64,000 bases of DNA from Formicarius rufipectus (Eukaryota > Chordata > Aves > Passeriformes > Formicariidae): contig VXAU01006172.1 in the NCBI GenBank assembly GCA_013399695.1, forward strand, positions 313,939 through 377,938, given 5' to 3'. Shown here one piece after another: positions 1 through 11,800 of this stretch. Below the pieces are notes generated by a model. The model did not search any database, was not told the origin of the DNA, and saw only the letters and a program-made list of their open reading frames with translations. Position 1 is the first letter of the stretch; the number at the start of each line of letters is the position of its first letter. The position numbers and the translations under genes are program-made.

Positions 1-3000
1 AGGTTTAGTGCTAGGTCACTTGCCAAGTCTGCATTGCAACAATATTTTACAGTTCCAGTGGTTCAGATTATATTATTTAAATGTTATTGGTATCCTGTTA
101 AACTAAAAGCCATGTGAGATTCTTGTAGCACTTCCAAACCCAAGTTATTCAGTAGCTTCAGAAGACAAGCTTGAATGTTTGGTGCTAAAAGCACTAGTCC
201 TTGTTAAGCTTGTACAGAGTCTATTTGTAATAATTGCTTTCCTGTCTCAAAACCCCACAGAACAACAACAATGCTGAATAACTCCTATAAAAACCCCCAC
301 TTCCCTTCCTAGTATTCCCTCTCCCAAAAATCCAATACCCTCACAAACCAAAACCAGGTAAAAACCCCCAAATAAAAAATCAACCCCACCAAAAAAATCT
401 ATGAAAGATTCTGAATTGTGAACATGTAGAGTAGCACTGCCACCTAAAACACAAATTTAGGTTTATGAGCTCATTTTAATTTAGCATTGGAGTGAAAAAA
501 AATCAACTTGGCATAAACAATGGAAATTTAAATTAGACTTTCTAAATCTTTTTAATAAACAATGTTGTGTGAGCCAGATAGTATTGCTGCCTGTTTCACC
601 CTGTTGCTACTTTAAATCAGGATTTCTAGGGCTTTTCCTATTGCTGTAGGCTAATCTGACCTTTTGTTCTTAAATTTTCATACAAATATCCTGTATCTTG
701 CAATTGTCGAAACTACCGTCCAGCACTAGCCAAAAGAAATTTAACTGAAGGCCATCTCTTATTTCATCAAATCTATTTTAACATCAAGAAGAGGCCCTAC
801 TGCCAAGATAGGGAAATTAAACTGTACATGAGAATAAACATTAGGTTCCTGTTTGAAATGTCCAAATTTAATCCTGCAGAAAGTCCATTTCTTAAAAACC
901 TCTCAAACACAATATAACTGTACTGCAGCTAAGCACAGCTCAACTGAGACATGTTTGTGTTGTCTTCTTTCATGCTTTTAATCTTAGAACTTGCATTGGT
1001 TTTTCTGTTTTATGTATTTGAGTTTAGAGCAGAAATTAGGCTTGTAGTTACTGTCTTACCTGAGCTCCCATGAAGTGTATTCATGATGCTCATTAGCTGG
1101 ACCCAGAGAGGTAATCTCAGTTCTTACTTTCCTGAAACAGCCATTGGGGTACAGGAAAGTGATTCTGTACTGGTAAGTCTTTGGGAGGTTTGGAAGAATA
1201 AAGATCATCTATTTCATTCATTATTACCAATTCCAACAGTGCTTGCTACCTTTGAAAGCCTGTAGTCTGGTGTTATTGTGAAATTAATGTAGTTAAGTGA
1301 CATCACACTCAGAATTTGAATAATTGTATTCTTCTTGGACTGGTCTTAGTGATGCACCTGAGTAATATTTTGAGATTTTTTTTTTTTCAGTGTACAGAAC
1401 CAACAGCCCTCTTTCCCCAACCTTTCCAGTCCTTAAGAAACTTGGGGTGTCCTTTCAACAAATACAAAAATTTTAAAGAGGCTTTAAGGTTTATTTCATG
1501 TCTTTAAAATGAGTTGGCCATCCTTTTCAGTTTTGAGCAGCAGCAAAATGCATAGTGCAAAGGAAAGATTCAAAACCTACTGTTAATTGCCACTAGAAAA
1601 TCAATCATTCACACTGGCTCAGTTTTGGAGGTATACTATTAATTTTATGTTTTTTTCTTTTTTTCTTTTTTTTTTGTAGATGTGCATTAAGATAATTCTC
1701 TTTCCCTTGAGCTCAACAGTACCTGTTTGTATTGGTCTGAACTTGAGGACCATAGTCACATTTGGACAAAACTGAACTTCAAGCAAATCACAGCTTATAA
1801 AATACATGAACTTTATAGTAGTTTAAGCTAAGTTTTTACTTTATTTGCATTGTGTAAAGAGCACTCACCTAGTCACATATAATTTATTTAGCAGTTGGTA
1901 ATTCATTGATCTGTAATAGTATGATTACTGGCAATCATTTATATATACCCTCAGAATAGCTTTCTGAGACTTTATTCCTTATGAAGTTGATTGTATTCTT
2001 GACCTGCATGTAAGACTTAAAATATTTATGATCTCATTATAACTAAGGTGTTTAGATACATCACTTGATGTATTAGACTTATAACATTCTCTTACTGAGT
2101 TTTTTCAACACAGTGACTTAATTTTTTATGTTCTTAAAATGTTTTTCATAGTCTTGAAATATGGTCTTTTTTTCTTTTTGATGCTTTGACTCTGTATTTG
2201 ACAGTAAAGTCTGTCAAGGGCAAGTATTTCTTTTAGGGAAAGCAGTGTTGGGTTTTGTTTTGTAAACTTTCATGCAGAGGAAATCCAGATCTGTCTCAGA
2301 ATGGCACCAGTAGTGGTAGGATTTGTTCTGCCACCTATCCAACTTGGCTGTGGAAACAGATCTGCTGACTGATCTTACTTTTTCATTTCAGAAAAACCTT
2401 TAACAACAACATTGCCTTTCCTTTTGCCTTGGCTCAATTCCTTTTATTTCCTGCAGTAGTTTCCAGTTGGTGTTGTGGAGTCTGTAGTTGCCAACACAGT
2501 CTGTGCTTATACAGGTTGTTGTGATTGGAATGGAGATGGGTTAAAAGGTGGCCCTCAACAGTTCTTTACTGCTGCTGTGCCAGACCTGTAGTAGTCCTGT
2601 GGCCTAGCTCAGTTTAAATTGTATGCATTCTGTGAGTGTCTTTAAAATAATTTGCAAAGGGAGGCTCCTCTCACAGAAGAGGATTAGGGAGCACCTGCAC
2701 AGACAAGTCTGCAGGTCAGTCAGAAGAAAAGCAGCAGCCACACTGGGGAAAGAAGTGGTAAGGACCAGATACTGGGGATTAGTAATCTCCTAATCTCTTT
2801 CAGCTTTCTCCAGAAGAGTGTGTCACACTGAATCTTCATATAGATGCCAAAATGAGAGAAATGTCAGAGTACCATCTGGCCTCTTATCACAGTGCAGAAC
2901 AACCTTTTTTTTTTATGTACTCTGAGCTATTATTAGGGGCATCTTGGTTTCTAATGCAAACTTCTAGATGAATATGAATTGACTACGTATCTGGGGAGAA

Positions 3001-4051
3001 GTAGGTGTGTATGTGAGAGACTATTCGTAGTACCTTTACAGATGTGAAAGAAAACTTCTAATGCTGTTAGAAGAAAGGCAGGATTCCTTAACTGTAAATC
3101 ACTAAATTTGTCATGTTACTTTCTTAAACCTTTTTTAGCTTGTTATCTTTGTGCAGGAAAAGTGCAGGGCCCAAATACTGAATGTACCCTTAAGCTGCAA
3201 GGCAGAGTTCTGAAAGAAATATGGTTTGCACTATGTCTAAACAGTTTGAGTGCATTCTTTTTTCTTCAAAACCAAGGCTGTTATTGGCTGATTTAACCTT
3301 GTAGTTCTATATGGCATCCACATAGTTATTTTACTGATTGGTCCTGCAGCAAAATAATATAAAAAGTAAAATATATGTAAAAATAAAATGGTAGATTTTG
3401 TGTTGCAAGGTTACATGAAATCTTCTTTCCCTACACAGTGAAGGAAATTTATGAAGTTTCATGGGTTCTCATGATTCTAACTTAGTGAACAAAACCAATG
3501 ATTTATTGCCTCTCTTATAAGAGCTTATAAGTTAGACTGAGCCTTAGGTAAGAATGTCTTGTGGAGGCAGAGTGTATAATGGTGCAGGTAACTAGACACC
3601 TGTAAGTGAAGAAATAGATATTTTTACCATTGGGAATAAATACCCATTTGAATCATGGGAGCAGTCTTGCCAAATATGTATCATGAAGACTGGGACAGGT
3701 TGGGTAGCTTTGAAAGGTGTTTCAATGGCCAAAGGGCTCCTGAGACCTTGGAACTTGAGCTTTTAGAGGAGATGGTAGATTTTATCACCTGAAAGTAACT
3801 CTTACCATCTCTTCTGTACTCCGTTTTTACCAGGACAAGTTTGTCTGTGGGACACCTGTTTAAGGTAGTAATTATTAAAGTTGCAGTGGATATTCAGAAG
3901 TTTATTACACTCTTCTTGGTGTTCACTGCCATCTAACTCTTTCAAAAGATAGCTGATGTATCGGTACAAAGTTTTCTAGATAAGAGATGTTTTCAAGTAA
4001 TTTTCTTAAGCACTTCAACTTTGCTGTTTTTTGTTGTTTAGGTATTTGATT

Positions 4052-4064
4052 CCCCCCCCCCCCC
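4052..4064 (+). repeat. C13 homopolymer
   Basis: An uninterrupted run of thirteen C, followed by TCC. Length is likely polymorphic and prone to sequencing error. Confidence 0.9.
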
Positions 4065-4207
4065 TCCTAAAAACAGCACTACAGAGACAAAGGAAACAAC
4101 TTATTTTGCACATGGACTGTTTATTTGGGAAATGAAAAGGCAGGTGATGAAACTCAGTGGAAGGAAGTGTTTTGTAAGGGTAGATTAGGTGGTTGATAGC
4201 ATTAAAT

Positions 4208-4920
4208 GATCACAGTGTACTGGGAGGACCTGAGGCAGTTGTTGAGTCTGATGTGCTTATACTTGTAGCAGACTTCTGAGCATTTGAACATTGCAATTCA
4301 GAATTAATGTAACTATGTGGTTTGTCATCTGTGACTTCTATATAATTACTGGTTTTGTCAAGCTCTCCTGTTTGGACTGACTTGACAGTAGAAGAAATTG
4401 AACCTAAAGATTTACTCAACTCCTAAATTTCTCTTCTAGAATTGCAGAATACAATGTCTTCCTGGTTCTTCCAACATCTTGTTAGTGTAAGAGGCTTAGT
4501 TTGAGAGATGAGGAAAAGTTGTGATGTCTTTGTTTACCAGATCTTCTGCTGAATTGTTTTACCCTGTTGCCCCTCCTCCATGTTTACCAGTAACTGAACT
4601 TCAGTTCCTGCTTTCTCAGAACTGATCTCAACTAGCACAGAGTATTTGGCATTCAGTAGCACTGTATCATGTGCAAAACGCTGGCCTGATCTATAGCTTG
4701 TTAATGAAGAGTGCTTGGTGTGTGGACATGTGTCCTGAGAGATGATCTGTGGCCTCGCATTACAACCAGGAGGCTGCACTTCCTCTGGTGCTCTGGATTC
4801 AAAGAGCCTTGAAAATTAGATGTACTTTTATGACCACCTGTGCTGTTGCTGCTCCCCCACTGCACAGAGTAAAGTGAAAGTGCCTTCAGCAGTCTTACGA
4901 CAGCATGAATGACACTTTGG
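4208..4920 (-). pseudogene. Protein-like frameshifted remnant, unidentified (possible processed pseudogene)
   Basis: On the minus strand, several consecutive segments read as plausible protein in shifting frames. One runs from about 4910 to 4765 and includes VIHAVVRLLKALSLYSVQW. The next, 4779 to 4534, includes SLTSYRSGQRFAHDTVLLNA and ISSEKAGTEVQLLVNMEEG. A short piece near 4550-4430 in a third frame has AEDLVNKDITTFPHL and KMLEEPGRH. The last, 4419 to 4210, is serine/threonine-rich and ends at a stop. An AATAAA on the minus strand lies about 90 bases after the stop (near 4117). The pattern of stops and frame changes suggests a dead gene copy. I do not recognise the parent. Chance open frames in AT-rich DNA remain possible, although the composition and continuity argue somewhat against that. 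Confidence 0.35.
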
Positions 4921-5136
4921 ATTATTCGAGAGCCTAGGTTTGGTCATCCAAGTTAGATTTAGGATGTAGATTTCCTTTAATCTCTTAAAACTGATCCTAT
5001 TCCTGTTAGCTTTTAATGTCTGTGAAACTTGTTTTTTATTTGTTTTAGCACTTAGATATCTTTCTCAAGAGTGTTACCTTAACCTTCCTTATGGACCTTA
5101 TAGAACTGATAACCACATCTCAGAACTGATTATTTA

Positions 5137-5252
5137 AGGTTCACCTGGTCATCCTGACCGGTGGTTGAACATGAGTGGGCAGTATGTCCTTACCACAAAG
5201 AAGGTGAATGGTGTCCTTGGATGCATTAGATGAAGCATTGCCAGCCTGTATT
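5137..5252 (+). mobile_element. CR1 LINE fragment, sense orientation
   Basis: Matches the CR1 reverse transcriptase C-terminal region. GAACATGAG is followed by CAGTATGT, AAGAAGG and AATGGTGTCCTTGGATGC, then TGCCAGCC, corresponding to the CR1 peptide around NxMSQQCA...KKANGILGCI...ASR. It is degraded, with no usable frame. Confidence 0.7.
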
Positions 5253-5425
5253 TGTGCTTGGGATTACTTCAACCCTTGCACTTGACTTTATTGTACTTCC
5301 TGAAGTTCGCACAGGCTTGCTTGTCAAGTGTGTCAAGGTCACTCTGGATGGCATCCCTTCCTTCCAGTGTGTCAGCTGCACCACACAATTTGGTATCATT
5401 AGCAGAAATAAGGTAAGATGGAATA
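5248..5425 (-). mobile_element. CR1 LINE fragment, antisense orientation (RT region)
   Basis: The reverse complement encodes a remnant of the CR1 reverse transcriptase: a piece resembling ADDTKLCG, then DTLEGRDAIQSDL, then a stretch resembling KxNKxKCK and NPKHKYRL. In the + strand the tell-tale stretch is GGTCACTCTGGATGGCATCC at about 5338. It directly abuts the sense CR1 piece at about 5250. Confidence 0.8.
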
Positions 5426-5840
5426 CAGATGTTAGCAGAACAGGTTATGGATCATGTGATAAGACGGATGCATTTCTCTTCTGCTTTAAATATATGTTTC
5501 TGACCTGTTCAACTTTCTTCACAGTTGGAGAGAAATAGCTTGTTTTGTAGCATGATTTGTCTGATTGGTACAGGCACTTTAAAGTAAGCAATACCTTTGT
5601 AAGTGCCAGGTTGTATCCACTGTCTGTAAAAGAAAAATAGTGACTAGCTGTATGCCATCATACAGTTATTTTTCAAATAATTTCAGCTTGTGCATGTCCT
5701 CCTGAACAGTTAAGCTTTTAAGGATTCTGCTCGTGAAGGAACATTTGTTGATTAAAAACCTCAAACCAACAAATCTGCAAATTCCACTTCCAAATGTGGA
5801 GACAGCAGCAAAAACATGTCATAAAGGTCCCCTAAAAGCT

Positions 5841-5863
5841 GGGGGCGGGGAGGGGTGGAGGGG
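5841..5863 (+). other. G-quadruplex motif
   Basis: Four G-runs (5, 4, 4 and 4 long) separated by C, A and TGGA. This fits the canonical G4 pattern with very short loops, on the sense strand of OSBPL8. It sits next to an A/C-rich tract (5868-5902). Confidence 0.7.
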
Positions 5864-8170
5864 AAGGAAAAACAAAAAAACCACAACAAACAAACAAAAA
5901 CAGTGAAATTAGGCATTTGGGGTTGTATCTTCAAATCTCATGGTTGGGCTAGCTGAAGTAGAAAAGAGCTTGCTCACCTGTGGCAGCACCTCTTGTAATA
6001 ACCTGGCTGCATTTACAAGTAAATTCCCCTTTTTTATTAGTTAGAGTGTTGTTTCAAAGCCTTGAGGCTCAGATGGTTAGAAGTGTTCTGTAATTTTCAA
6101 AATAAATCTGTTCTCCAGTTTCATACTTAAATAACTCTTTGGCAATATTCTTTTGCTGAGAGAGTGCTTTTCCTTCCTTGGTATTTATTTTGGCATATTT
6201 CAGAAGCAATATTGTTCACTTTTAGCCTTCCTTTTGCCAAGAAAAATAAGCCAAGCTGGCTGTCTACGAAGAAGTTAAACAATGTGGAGCAAAGTAGTCC
6301 TTAACCATTTCTGCACCCTCTTTATTCTTCAAACAGTAGAGCGGCAGAGTTTTTCTTCCCTCTCCCAGAAAACTACACTGCAGCCTTTGAGATCCTGATG
6401 GGTTTTGAGTGTCTTGAACACCACAAGTGACCTTTAATGCTAGGAATTAGATACTAGGGTACCTGTATGATACTGCTTTTTAGAATGGGTTAAATAAGCC
6501 AGTTAGTGGATGTGGTCATGTGACGAAATGAAGGAGCAGAGTACACCAGGAGCACTGATGATAAAAATTAAGAGTAGAAAATGTGACATAAAGAGATGGG
6601 CTAAGTGTTTTAGTGTAAATGTTCCTGTGTCAGGAAAGATCTGTTTATTCAGATAACTTGAGGGTGGTTGCAAGTTTCTATCAGTCGAAAGAGCTGACAA
6701 ATTGCTTTAAATATCCATGCATGCATCTGTTTTCAATGCCACTCATTTTTCATCCTATTTAAAAGAGTTTAGTGTTTCCATAAATTGAATATGTATGCAG
6801 TCTGGTGTTGCTGAATTTCCTGCTAGTAAGGGAGCTTAAAATGGGACTGTGGGGGAAGAGATGACAAGGAACAGGCATCGAGTCATTACCCAATTCAGCC
6901 TCCTCGCATCGGGGTGTGGAAGGTGCGTGTCGCAGTGCCTGCTGCTCCGGGAAACGCTTCTGGGGTGAATCCCTCTTTCTGTGGTAATGCCAATTTTCCA
7001 TTTATTAATGCAGATCAATCACTTGTAGTAATCTCTTTTCCCATATCTACTGTTTCTAATTTACATGAGTGCATGTAGCCATACACTTACCAGTTATGCT
7101 TTCCAGTTACATGCCACCTCAGTTAATTGCGCAGGTGCTTAAGCAAGATCATCGGTTCTTTGGACTAAGTCATAGGGTGCTGTTAACTTTGCAATTTTGT
7201 TAGCACTCAATCTTTCTGTTAAACTTATTTTTGATGCTTTTTTTTGTGTGTTATAGGGACAAATGGTAACTTGCTATAGTGTGTTATAGTACTCTATGTT
7301 TTTCCTGAGGGGAAAATTCTAATGTGCTTTACATAATACAAAACAAACAAATAGAAAAGATAATAGAAACATTGAAAGCAGTTGAATAAATGGTTATTCT
7401 TTATAGTGGGATTTGTTTTCATGAATGTCTGTTTCTTGAGGCAGGCTTTGAAACACAAGAGCTTGTGTATTCTTGTCATCTGTTTGCCTTTCTCCCATCC
7501 TCCTGCATCCAACATGCTCCTCAGGTGGATACCACCTCCCACCTCACCCTTCTGTCCCCATTTAAACTGTTTTTGATAAATCTTACCATAGCTTCATATA
7601 TACATTAAGCATGTTATGGTAACATCCTATCTTAAAAATAAAGCCCACCATCTATCTCCATGCTACCGCTGCTGTTGCACAAGTGTTGTTTTAGCAATCT
7701 AGTTTGTTATTTGGCTACTTCCTGCCCTCTCACCCCACCCAAGACAAAATGAATTTAAAAATGTCCTTGGGCTACTTTTCTGGTCAAACACTTGCTCTGG
7801 GTTTGCTGAGAGTGGGACCAGAGGGTTTTCTTCCTGCGGAATACCGACTGCAGTGTTTCGAACAGTTCAGTGTACAACTGTCTCATCTGCTGTATCTTGC
7901 TGAGGGAAGCCTTGTAGAGAGCAGTAGAGCAACGGGCTGTAGTTGGGCATCTCACTGGGCATCCCAATTTGATCTGCTTCTCTCCTGACACCCACTAAAC
8001 AGATGAGTGGTTAAAGCATGTTTTTTCCACCAAGTTTTGCTTGATTCCAGAGTGTTTTTATGTCTCACTTGTGATTCTAATGTGCTTTGAATCCTAAGAT
8101 TCATCATAGGTTTCATTCTCTTGCAAAAAAAAGTAAATAGGAAATGCTTAAAGAATGAGGCATTGCTTTC

Positions 8171-8192
8171 TGTGTGTGTGTGTGTGTGTGTG
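8171..8192 (+). repeat. (TG)11 microsatellite
   Basis: Eleven uninterrupted TG units. Alternating purine-pyrimidine; probably length-variable. Confidence 0.95.
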
Positions 8193-8714
8193 GTGACCCA
8201 CGAGCTGAGTGCCTGCTCTGCCACAGAGGGTGCTGGCTTGCACAGATTACTTAATTTCTGTGTCTTGGTTCCACAGAGCAACACGTGGCTGTTTTTGGAG
8301 TATGCTGGGAAACCCTTAACTCTGTTCCAGAATAGCCTTTTTTTTTTTGCACCCACATAGCTTGTGTGCACATGCCTGTGGGGTGGGAGTGTTGTGCTGC
8401 TGGGAACTGGTGCAAGGGGAAATACAGGGCAAAACCTATGGGTTTCTGTTTTTTTGCATAACTTCCTTATTTGTAAAAGTAAATGCTTGCCTCAGTGAGT
8501 GCCTTTCATTTTGGCCATTTTATTTGAAACTATCTTTTCCATTCCTAAAAAGTTGATTTCTCTGGGTAAATATCCATGTTTTGCAAGCAGCTGTAAAATG
8601 CAGAGTTTGCAGTTATAAGACTATTTACCCTCTTAAAACTTATAAGGAGAGAAAGTGTCGCTCTCTAAGAGATTTCAGCCCTTGGAATTGAATTATTCTA
8701 TTTTTCTTCTCTAG

Positions 8715-8821
8715 GATCTTGAGTAGCAGGATGGAAGAACTCTAACTGGTAGAGAGACAGACAACAGGCCCTTTTCAGCATGGAGACGACTCCAGTTGAT
8801 GGGGAACTTGATAGAAATTCA
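8715..8821 (+). CDS. OSBPL8: OSBPL8 first coding exon: 5' UTR 8715-8779, codons 1-14
   Basis: The acceptor is a pyrimidine tract ending TTCTTCTCTAG. The start ATG at 8780 has a strong context (A at -3, G at +4). An in-frame TAG at 8750-8752 blocks any earlier start. It encodes METTPVDGELDRNS, aligning with the human N terminus that begins MEGGLADGEPDRTS as I recall. Donor GTGAGT at 8822, phase 0. A 4-codon upstream ORF precedes the start. Confidence 0.9.
8731..8745 (+). promoter_or_regulatory. OSBPL8: Upstream ORF (MEEL-stop) in OSBPL8 leader
   Basis: ATG with A at -3 and G at +4 opens a four-codon frame ending TAA, 34 bases before the main ATG and in a different frame. By scanning rules it should capture some ribosomes and allow reinitiation at 8780. 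Whether it regulates ORP8 is inference. Confidence 0.5.
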
Positions 8822-11800
8822 GTGAGTAACTTAAATGTACCTTTGTGTAATGAGATGAATGTCAGGATGCTTTTGAAGGGAGAGAGTAAAATGGCTTGAA
8901 TCTGTTCAGTTTTGGTTTGAATTGATACTTTTCTAGTGAATGTATTTGGAATATCATGTAGTATCAAGTATAATTTCCTAGATTCTCATGGCAAGAGGGC
9001 TGAATGTTCAAAAATATTTGGATTTTGTTTTTGTTTTTTTTGGATTTTATCTCAGCATCCCAAAGGAAAAAGGTCTTCATCTGGGTCTAATTGGCACTTT
9101 GCTACTTAGTGACTATGGACACTATGGAAAAAGGAATGAGGAGCAGAAAACGCGGGAGGAGTGATAATTATATGTTATCATAGTAATCTGAGGTGTAAGA
9201 GATGATAATCTGAACTGATTATAAAATTTCTGAGGTAGTGAAGCTCTTTCTAAGCAGAGTTTAAATACAGGAAAGGCTAGTGAGTACTGTCACACGTTAT
9301 CATAATGTTGAAATCTTTTAAGAATTTAGTTTTCCACAGCTGTGTTGTGTAGAAGCACTCTAATAGCTGAATCAGGAAATATTTTTCAGTTTCCAAAGCT
9401 CCTTACTGTTAAAAAGCACTGCCTCCCAAAGGCAAAATAGGATATGTTTTCTGTAACTGAGGTGAAGGTCAAGTTTAACGCTGCTTTAGTGATAAACTTT
9501 ATTTGTGACATTCAACTGCTACATGGAGCTATTAATTTGATCAAATGTTTTATTACTGGTTTTGTCTTAAGTGATGAATATGGAGGCAAACTATTTTGCA
9601 GTGCATTAAAGAAATCCTTGACTTCTTCCTGTAATAAAAAAATTGTTTTGTTGCATGGCCAACATGTCTGTATCCTAGATGCAACATATTAGGAGTATCA
9701 ACTGTGGACTGTGCAGTAGGATATTTTTATTTTTTTTAAAATCCTGTCAGTTCAGTTGCTGTGCTCCTTGTTGCCTAAAATTTAAAAAAAAAAAAGTACT
9801 AGTTTACAAAAAAATTCAAACTAACATAAAATGGGCTAGGTTTCTTTTTGGGACATGCATTTAGAATAGCATGATCTTTAAAAGGTATCTTGAAATGTGT
9901 CTCTATATGTCTTACCAAATTGCCTTCAGAAGAATGCTAAGTGTAAGGACAGATTGCCTTTCATCCTGTGTACTTGGGCACCTAAAGTGTAATCTCAAAA
10001 TATTTTTTTTTAATTGATGGTATACTGTTGCAGGCTACTCTAAGTATTTCTTACCAAAATATCAGCTAGTGTGGTAATTGCCCTAATTGCAGTTACAGTG
10101 GCAAGTTTTGTGTGTTTCACTGCAGGTGCTGAAAGCATTTTAGAAACCTTATCTGGTAGTATAGTATACTTGTATACTATATAGTATATGGTGTACATCA
10201 TAGTAAAAAAAGTGAAAATATTAAAAATACAATTTATATTTTGAGAGATTGGCCCAGTAATTATGAAGACCTTGAATCAATGCAAATCCCAATATTTCTC
10301 AGAATTTTAAATTTTTTGAAAACATGTCTAAAGTTTTTCAATATCCAGACTTTTTGCTGCAATAGGTTTGTTTGGTTGGGGTTTTTTTAAGTTCCCTTTG
10401 TCTGATTAAAATTCATGAAATACACGAGACGCAACATGTGTGATAAATCCTGATCAATGTTTTTTTCCACCTTTTTACATCCTTTGGGATGTCTTTAGGA
10501 GGTACCTGAAAAGCCCTTTTTACAGGCTCTGGCTTTCTAATTTGATTTTTTGGCTTGTGTGTCAAAGAAAAACAGGAGGAGATCACAGAGCTTAATACTG
10601 TGATCTTTTCTTCCCAGAATCAGTATAGGGAAAAATATTTTACATTAAGTGGTTTTCTTGTCTAACAATTAGGTTGATACGTACTGCATATAAATCTGAA
10701 CACAAAGGCTGTGACAGCTCAGCAAACTATTTTTGTAGTCTGACACCATTAAAACAATGCAAATTGTTAGAACCTTTGGTTTGAGTTCTTAAGTTTGAGA
10801 ACAGTTTTTGCCTATTTTTCTATCCAATAATAATTTAAATAAGCCTCACTGGCTCAGAACTCAGAATATTATATTGGAATGTTTGGTAGATAACATTCTT
10901 GTTCAAAATAATATTTTTAATCATTTTTAGTAGCCTTTAGTTTTTACCAAAACATATATTGAATAAGTAAATAGCCTGTGATACAGATTGTACAATAAGT
11001 CTTTGCTATTTAAATGCATCACTAAAAGTACGTTTTTTCCTTGAAGTATAGAATAGAGGTCCTCTTTTCTGATTAGATTTACAGGTTGGATTAGTGGTCC
11101 TGAATTTAAATGTAACTGAGATAATGATTTACACATCGGAAACTGCCTTCAGGAAAAATCTGCCCTCAGCAGGGTGAAAATTCTAACTTGGCTTTATAAT
11201 ATGCATTTCAAATCTATGCAAAATGTAGCTGTAGGCTTTGATTGTAAAACTTCTCTTTTGTAGCATAAGACTCAGACACTCTAGCATGACATACACGTTT
11301 TCTTTTACCCTAATTTTCAGCAGGAAAAGGACCTTCTTTTAGGGCAACTTGGCAGATACAACTTATAGTTTAGTAGCAGTTGATATTAGCTTTATTTTTG
11401 AGAACTGAATGTCTAAAAATAGTGCTTTTCTGAAGCACATGAGCTGCCTTTGTATAAAACCAGAATTATGGCTGCTGTTTCAGGTAATACTTTATATTGC
11501 TGCTTCTATTCCTAAGTTTTAGTCAAAAACTTTACTGTGACGAGGACTAAATTTTGTATATTTTGGTAGCAATGTTTTAAAGTAACTGTGCCTCAGTAGA
11601 AGCTAAATGAAACATGTAGTGTTGAGAACCTGTCAAAGGACGTGTTCTGTAATCAATTACATAGTGTGAAAATAAGGGTAGGCTGTGTCTGTGGAAATAT
11701 GCGTATGTTTCTCTTAATTTTTTATACTTAGAATAGGAGCTGTGGGAGGTGATGGACAGGAATGTTCTGAGAACATTCTTTTCAGAGCAAACACTGATGT

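Larger units (their letters stand above)
1..8714 (+). other. OSBPL8: Probable OSBPL8 intron 1 (or upstream flank)
   Basis: No coding exon of OSBPL8 was found here. The first recognisable exon begins at a good splice acceptor, so a non-coding first exon lies upstream, probably beyond the window since no CpG island is visible. Contents noted separately: an A/C-rich tract near 285-400, a C13 run, a protein-like remnant on the minus strand (4208-4920), opposed CR1 pieces (5137-5425), a G-quadruplex motif, a small CpG cluster near 6895-6965 and a TG repeat. The rest is AT-rich sequence in which I see nothing specific. Confidence 0.6.

Noticed and set aside
5137..5425. Twin-priming 5' inversion of a single CR1 insertion
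   Set aside because: The order of sense and inverted parts is the opposite of the twin-priming product.
7952..8371. 139-codon minus-strand frame
   Set aside because: Includes a His-Thr run made by the TG microsatellite; the rest shows no family resemblance.
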